A stretch of 64,000 nt of DNA from Alteraquisediminimonas sediminicola (lineage in GTDB: Bacteria; Pseudomonadota; Alphaproteobacteria; Sphingomonadales; Sphingomonadaceae): NCBI RefSeq assembly GCF_019740335.1, contig NZ_JAHXZS010000001.1, forward strand, positions 992,001 through 1,056,000, written 5' to 3'. This document shows, piece by piece, positions 59,583-64,000 of the stretch. Made by a program: the position numbers and the translations under genes. Numbering within the stretch: position 1 is the stretch's first letter; the number at the start of each line of letters is the position of its first letter. Under the pieces are notes generated by a model that was not told the origin of the DNA, did not search any database, and worked only from the letters and a program-made list of their open reading frames with translations.

Positions 59583-59611
59583 GGGCGGGCCAGCAATGTC
59601 CCGCCCTTTTT
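59583..59611 (+). terminator. Rho-independent terminator after the MscS-like gene
   Basis: GGGCGGG (59583-59589) pairs with CCCGCCC (59600-59606) around a 10-nt loop and is followed by five T residues. It separates the channel gene from the tRNA-Thr at 59677. Confidence 0.92.
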
Positions 59612-59676
59612 GGCTTGAGATTCGCACAGGCTTGCCCCAATAGGCAGCAAGCCTGTCGGCACATGCCCGACACAGG

Positions 59677-59752
<76 letters not shown>

Positions 59753-59854
59753 TATTGGCATCCATCATCATCCGCCAATGACTAGAAAATCCCTGAAAAT
59801 CTGATAAATACTTCCCTTCAATGTCCGGGGATGTTTCCCCATGTGTGCCAGCAG

Positions 59855-59919
59855 ATACCCCCAAATAGGGGTATAAATTGGGGTACGGTATCCGGGCCAA
59901 AGGAAGGATACCCCCAAAT
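59855..59919. promoter_or_regulatory. Operator-like repeats before the integrase
   Basis: ATACCCCCAAAT occurs at 59855-59866 and again at 59908-59919, the second copy ending on the A and T of the integrase ATG. Between them GGGGTAT (59868-59874) is the inverse of the first (ATACCCC-N6-GGGGTAT), and TTGGGGTAC (59879-59887) is a further inverted partial copy. They could bind an excisionase or the integrase itself and block integrase translation or transcription. Confidence 0.65.
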
Positions 59920-61135
59920 GGCTTTATCCGACGTCAAAATACGCACTTTGAAAAAGCCTGAACGCGACACCAAAATTGCCGATGAAAAAGGGCTGTTTCT
60001 TCTCCACACAAAGTCCGGCTCTAAGCTATGGCGCTTTAAGTATCGCTATCAGGGCAAGGAGAAGCTGCTGGCATTAGGTAGCTATCCCGAAGTTGGATTG
60101 GCGACAGCAAGGGCGAGACGTGATGATGCACGTACCCTGCTGGCAGATGGCATTGATCCAAGTGCAGAAAAAAGGCGTGCCGCAGTCGCGGCTGCGATCA
60201 GTGCCGCCACCACCTTTGGCAGCGTGGCCCACGAATATATCGACAAGACCGAAAATGAAGGCAGGGCAGATGCGACAATACGGAAATCGCGTTGGCTTCT
60301 ATCATTGCTGGAACCGGCTTTAGGTAAGCGTCCTATTAGCGAGATTACTCCTCAAGAGTTGTTAGAGACTTTGAAAAAGATTGAGCGGCGTGGCAATCTT
60401 GAATCCGCTGGGAGGGCCCGCGCCTTGGCAGGCAGGACATTCCGCTACGCTGTTGCAACAGCAAGGGCTTCGCATGATCCTGCAGCCTTATTGAAGGGGG
60501 CGCTGTTGACGCCAGTGGTGAAGCATCACGCCGCGTTGATTGATCCCAAAGAGGTTGGAGCGCTATTGCGAGCGATTGATGGATATGAAGGCCATCCCGC
60601 CACTATTAAGGCGCTACAACTTACGCCCCACATTTTCCAGCGGCCCGGTGAAGTTAGAAAAGCGCGCTGGGCAGATATTGATCTGGACAACGCCGTCTGG
60701 GCAATACCCGCCGAGCAGATGAAAAAGCGTCAGCCGCATTTCGTTCCTTTGTCGCGGCAAGCGGTATCGATCTTGCAGGATATGAAATCTTTGACCGGAT
60801 CGGGACAATATGTCTTTCCGTCTATCCGTTCACTTGCACGTCCTATGTCTGAAAATACCGTCAATGCAGCTTTGCGGCGGCTAGGTTATGCCAACGACGA
60901 AATGACAGCGCACGGCTTCCGCACCACTGCCAGTTCGTTGTTAAACGAAAGCGGCAAGTGGAATCCAGACGCCATTGAGCGCGCCCTTTCACATGCTGAG
61001 AAAAGCCAATCGCGCCGCGCATATAATCGCACCCCCTATTGGGATGAGCGGGTGGCAATGGCACAATGGTGGAGCGACTTCCTTGATACACTCAAAGCCG
61101 GTGCAGACATCATTCCACTGTTCAAAGCAGGGTAA
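59918..61135 (+). CDS. Tyrosine site-specific integrase (P4/DUF4102 family)
   Basis: A 405-residue phage-like integrase. N-terminal DUF4102 arm-binding domain (MALSDVKIRTLKKPERDTKIADEKGLFLLH), then a core-binding domain, then the catalytic domain. Visible catalytic residues are Arg in IFQRPGEVRKARWADI (near 248), HGFRTTASSLL (HxxR near 332), LSHAEK (His) and Tyr in RAYNRTPYWDERVAMAQWW (near 372). ATG 59918 with AGGAAGGA upstream. It is oriented away from the tRNA-Thr(UGU) it most likely used as attB. Confidence 0.93.
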   Translation: MALSDVKIRTLKKPERDTKIADEKGLFLLHTKSGSKLWRFKYRYQGKEKLLALGSYPEVGLATARARRDDARTLLADGIDPSAEKRRAAVAAAISAATTFGSVAHEYIDKTENEGRADATIRKSRWLLSLLEPALGKRPISEITPQELLETLKKIERRGNLESAGRARALAGRTFRYAVATARASHDPAALLKGALLTPVVKHHAALIDPKEVGALLRAIDGYEGHPATIKALQLTPHIFQRPGEVRKARWADIDLDNAVWAIPAEQMKKRQPHFVPLSRQAVSILQDMKSLTGSGQYVFPSIRSLARPMSENTVNAALRRLGYANDEMTAHGFRTTASSLLNESGKWNPDAIERALSHAEKSQSRRAYNRTPYWDERVAMAQWWSDFLDTLKAGADIIPLFKAG

Positions 61136-61312
61136 TCCCAGCGAAATTGGCTCCACTCCATCTGTACGCACAGTAACGCCCGTATTTTTTAAAATACCCT
61201 CTTGTGTGGGAAGTGAATTCCGCCAAGTTAGGTGGTGTCGCTCAGGGGGCGGCACCCTAAACTTTGCGAATGATCGCGAATCCCCATGAATTACAGAAGG
61301 GAGTTTGAATTA

Positions 61313-61510
61313 ATGAAATTTGGACAACAATTGACCTGTTCTATCAAGGATGCCGGGGAAATACTTGGATTAGGAAGGACCACAATTTACGGCCTGATGC
61401 AGACAGGTGCACTTGAGGCATTTTCAATCGGTCGTCGTCGGTTGGTAACTATCGCGAGTATCAAGGCACTCATTGAAGCCAAAACCAACGACAACGATAA
61501 TCACGCCTGA
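61313..61510 (+). CDS. Helix-turn-helix excisionase/AlpA-type regulator
   Basis: A 65-residue DNA-binding protein with a winged helix-turn-helix: IKDAGEILGLGRTTIYGLMQTGALEAFSIGRRRLVTIASIKALIE. This is the excisionase/AlpA (MerR-like) pattern usual next to P4-type integrases; it directs excision or activates integrase. ATG 61313 follows AAGGGAG; an ATG at 61286 is upstream of that site. No gene is evident in the 177 bp before it. Confidence 0.82.
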   Translation: MKFGQQLTCSIKDAGEILGLGRTTIYGLMQTGALEAFSIGRRRLVTIASIKALIEAKTNDNDNHA

Positions 61511-61897
61511 TAACCTTTGCGAAATGCAAAGGGCCTCAAAACGGCAGCAACCGCTTCAAGGCCCGAAAGCGTCTATCCCTAGCAGGCGACACTTACGCAT
61601 AACGCATATTTCCTGATTCGCTGCAACCGATCTGATTGCGACTTTCGTAATCAGCGGGTGGCATTGAAGGCTGGAAATGAAGTGACATAAATTGAGGGCG
61701 GGCTGCATTGTGGCTCGCCCTCTCTTTTGCCCGTAGTCCTGAACCGGCCGTCAATATTCGCCAATGCCCACTTGAAACTTGCGACGCTCCGTTCATCGCC
61801 GTTCGCTGATGGCCAGCCCTAATTCATATATTATAATTATAAATCAGTGCCTTGATTAAAACTACCGGACACCCTCTATTATAGGTGCATTCTTTCC
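61511..61897. other. Intergenic region with hairpins in the island
   Basis: No credible gene lies in these 387 bp. CCTTTGC/GCAAAGG (61514-61532) forms a perfect 7-bp hairpin, and GGGCCT...AGGCCC (about 61531-61564) a second imperfect one. A further terminator-like stem is at 61694-61722. The DNA near 61820-61850 is AT-rich with a TATAATTATA palindrome, a possible promoter for the next gene. Confidence 0.55.
61694..61726 (+). terminator. Terminator-like hairpin in the island
   Basis: GAGGGCG (61694-61700) pairs with CGCCCTC (61716-61722), extended by GC/GGC pairs, followed by TCTTTT. It lies about 180 bp after the regulator gene and would stop rightward transcription. Confidence 0.65.
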
Positions 61898-62530
61898 ATG
61901 ATAGCTGGCCCTGATAACAGACGCTTCCGGTTGCTACCCCATGGCGGGGCACGTCGGCAGCCGTATGTATCAAGCGACACATTGCAAGAGCGGCATTGTC
62001 TTGCCCTGTTGTCTGCATCCAATCAGGCCATGGCGCTGGGAAAGCCATTCAATCGCTTCATCACCATACTTTGGCAGCATGGCGGCATTGATGAGCGTAA
62101 AGCCGTCATCGCCACCGGCGACTTCATCAAACTGGCAAGTGACTGGATGCGCCCTAAAGATGGCCCGTTGTACTGGGCATGGACGCATGAATGGGGCGCA
62201 ACCAATGGGGCGCATGTTCATATCCTGCTACATGTACCGCCAAGGCTTGATCCGTTGTTCCGCGTGATGCCCAGACGCTGGGTGGCGAGACTATTACCCC
62301 AAGGCTATCTCGATGGTGCAGTGGAGACCAAACGCATCCGAGGCGCCAAGGCCTATAACGGCATTACGAGCGCCCTCTATCATTATGATGTCATGGGGCG
62401 ACTACGTTACATGATGAAAGCGGCTGATCCGGCGTTGGAAATGAAGCTGGGTCTGGTTGGCTATGGGAATGAGCCTTGGGGGCAGTCCAGCCTTATTTAT
62501 GGCAAGCGGTCCGGACGGTGGCAAAAATGA
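61898..62530 (+). CDS. Island protein with HxH motif, putative HUH-type replication initiator
   Basis: A 210-residue protein that I cannot place firmly. FNRFITILWQHGGI (near residue 51) recalls motif 1 of Rep proteins, GAHVHILLHVP (near 107) has the His-hydrophobic-His pattern of HUH endonucleases, and LRYMMKA (near 170) offers a Tyr-x2-Lys as the possible nicking site. Inovirus Gp2-like or island-encoded Rep proteins have such an order. No Shine-Dalgarno stands before ATG 61898; an ATG at 62030 is possible. It may drive rolling-circle replication of the excised island. Confidence 0.45.
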   Translation: MIAGPDNRRFRLLPHGGARRQPYVSSDTLQERHCLALLSASNQAMALGKPFNRFITILWQHGGIDERKAVIATGDFIKLASDWMRPKDGPLYWAWTHEWGATNGAHVHILLHVPPRLDPLFRVMPRRWVARLLPQGYLDGAVETKRIRGAKAYNGITSALYHYDVMGRLRYMMKAADPALEMKLGLVGYGNEPWGQSSLIYGKRSGRWQK

Positions 62531-62608
62531 AATAGCTAGATAATTTAGGAAAATGTTGGCGAAGTGACTACAAGTCGATATGCCCATTAACACCATTCAG
62601 GGGGCGTT

Positions 62609-64000
62609 ATGGCTGTTGATATTCAGGGTTATGTAAACGAAATTCGTGCGCTCTACGCAAGTGGCCAGACAACCGAACACAGCTTTCGTCCAGCCTTGGC
62701 CAAGCTGTTTACATCCATTGATTCCGCGCTGACTGTGATCAATGAGCCAAAGCATATTACTGATGTTGGCGCGCCCGACTTTGTTTTCCAACGCGGGGAT
62801 GTTGCCATTGGCTGGTGCGAAGCCAAGGACATCGGCAAGGATGTCCGGAAGTTCGCCGCGAATGACTACAGCAAGGGCCAGAAAGACCGCTACCGCAAGG
62901 GCTTGCCCAACCTGATCTACACCAACGGGCTAGATTTCGAGTTCATCCGCGAAGGCGATGTGGTGGATTTTATTTCCATTGCGGACCTGATCCCAACGCT
63001 GCCCGCACGGACGGGCAATTTCCCCCTGCTGGAAAACCGGCTGCGCGATTTCGTGCATGTTACCCCTCTCAGCATCACGTCATCCAAACGGCTGGCCGAA
63101 ATGATGGCGGGCAAGGCCGCAATCATAAAGGACATCATGGGCCGCGCCCTTGTGGCGGATATGAAGGCCAAGGATGCCACCGGCACGGCAACCGACCTGA
63201 TCGGCCAGTATGAGGCGTTCAAGGCAAGCTTGATCCATGACATCTCGGCGGAGGAATTTGCCGACATCTATGCCGAAACCATCGCCTACGGCCTGTTCGC
63301 CGCGCGACTGCATGATGAAACGCCCGAATCCTTTACCCGTGCCGAAGCGCTGGACTTGCTGCCTAAGACCAACCCATTCCTGCGAGAACTGTTCATCTAC
63401 ATCGCCGGACCAAATCTAGACGAGCGTCTGCGCCGAGTGATCGATGAGCTATGCAATGTGTTCTGCGCCACCGACATGGACAAGGTGCTGCGCAATTTCG
63501 GCAAGATCACCGCGCGACAAGACCCCTTCCTGCATTTCTATGAAAACTTTCTGGCCGAATATAACCCCGCCAAGCGCAAGGCGCGCGGTGTGTGGTATAC
63601 GCCCGAGCCGGTAGTGAATTTTATCGTGCGCGCGGTGGACGAGGTGCTAAAAACAGAATTCGGCCTGCCAGACGGTTTGGCGGACACCTCCAAAATCACC
63701 ATCGATTGGGACACCGGCCAGAACGATCCCAGGACCGGCAAACCCGCGCATATCAAGAAGGAAGTCCACCGCGTCCAGATTCTAGACCCCGCCACCGGCA
63801 CCGGAACGTTTCTGGCCGAAGTGGTCAAACTGGTTTCCGAACGGATCAAGGACGTCGCCCCCGGCCAGCTATCGGCCTATATCGAGCGCGATCTAATCCC
63901 GCGTCTGCATGGATTCGAACTGCTGATGGCCAGCTATGCCATGTGCCACATGAAGCTGGACATGATCCTGACCCGGCTTGGCTACAAGCCATCAGCCAAC
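62609..64000 (+). CDS. Type ISP-like restriction-modification enzyme, partial (N-terminal 464 residues)
   Basis: The open frame from ATG 62609 (preceded by GGGGG) runs off the right edge with no stop. Residues about 58-90 hold a PD-(D/E)xK nuclease pattern (GAPDFVFQRGD...WCEAKDI). After a helical region comes KARGVWYTPEPVVNFIVRAVDEVL (near 330) and the N6-adenine methylase motif I DPATGTGTFLAEV (near 393). A nuclease fused to a methylase, probably with helicase parts, fits single-polypeptide enzymes such as the LlaGI type. It is defence cargo of the tRNA-Thr(UGU) island. Helicase and target-recognition parts lie beyond the window. Confidence 0.82.
   Translation, partial: MAVDIQGYVNEIRALYASGQTTEHSFRPALAKLFTSIDSALTVINEPKHITDVGAPDFVFQRGDVAIGWCEAKDIGKDVRKFAANDYSKGQKDRYRKGLPNLIYTNGLDFEFIREGDVVDFISIADLIPTLPARTGNFPLLENRLRDFVHVTPLSITSSKRLAEMMAGKAAIIKDIMGRALVADMKAKDATGTATDLIGQYEAFKASLIHDISAEEFADIYAETIAYGLFAARLHDETPESFTRAEALDLLPKTNPFLRELFIYIAGPNLDERLRRVIDELCNVFCATDMDKVLRNFGKITARQDPFLHFYENFLAEYNPAKRKARGVWYTPEPVVNFIVRAVDEVLKTEFGLPDGLADTSKITIDWDTGQNDPRTGKPAHIKKEVHRVQILDPATGTGTFLAEVVKLVSERIKDVAPGQLSAYIERDLIPRLHGFELLMASYAMCHMKLDMILTRLGYKPSAN

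Overview
The window is GC-rich, almost fully coding bacterial chromosome. It comes from an alphaproteobacterium, most likely a sphingomonad (order Sphingomonadales). The grounds are the CckA-type cell-cycle kinase, an RcdA-type (DUF1465) protein, a GAAC-N7-GAAC LexA box in front of recA, a hemC-hemD-Mic60-like cluster, the yqeY-dnaG-rpoD group, and a TonB-receptor/flavin-monooxygenase/SDR catabolic module. The genus cannot be fixed from sequence reading alone.

Layout. 1-4.3 kb: start of a DEAD-box RNA helicase (cut by the left edge), two PilZ proteins, an AI-2E-family permease and a secreted matrixin-like protein with an altered zinc motif. 4.3-7.1 kb (minus): a four-gene operon (DUF6662-like outer protein, FMN-binding protein with a flavinylation motif, ApbE, and a His-rich four-helix membrane protein) behind a Fur-like box; this looks like an extracytoplasmic flavin/heme electron-transfer module. 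7.1-7.66 kb: an AT-rich regulatory island with a long hairpin, a good sigma-70 promoter and two tandem palindromes. 7.66-12.2 kb: LLM flavin monooxygenase, SDR dehydrogenase and TonB-dependent receptor, ended by a clear terminator. 12.2-13.9 kb: a methyltransferase and two small exported proteins. 13.96-19.67 kb: a segment bounded by a 47-bp direct repeat of the tRNA-Thr(CGU) 3' end. It holds a type I secretion cassette: a Gly/Asp-rich repetitive substrate, an ABC exporter, and an HlyD adaptor with a frameshift near its C-terminus.

19.9-59.6 kb is core genome: a PAS_5 protein, rpoD, dnaG, yqeY, carAB, greA, pgl, parE, recA with its SOS box, cckA, DUF2062, smpB, dapA, a soluble lytic transglycosylase, greB, nhaA, gpsA, tsaD, hemCD, a Mic60-like protein, an LMW tyrosine phosphatase, two MFS carriers, an acyl-CoA dehydrogenase, ispG, rcdA-like DUF1465, two tiny DUF465 proteins and an MscS-like channel. 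Many of these are coupled by ATGA or GTGA overlaps. Three copies of a palindrome-rich dispersed repeat and one large nested inverted repeat sit in the gaps.

59.7 kb to the right edge is the start of a second mobile island, integrated beside tRNA-Thr(UGU). It carries a P4-type integrase with an operator-like repeat at its start codon, an AlpA/excisionase-type regulator, a possible HUH-type replication protein, and the first 464 codons of a single-polypeptide restriction-modification enzyme. The two most unusual regions are the tRNA-bounded secretion segment at 14-19.6 kb and the regulated flavin module plus AT-rich operator region at 4.3-7.6 kb.
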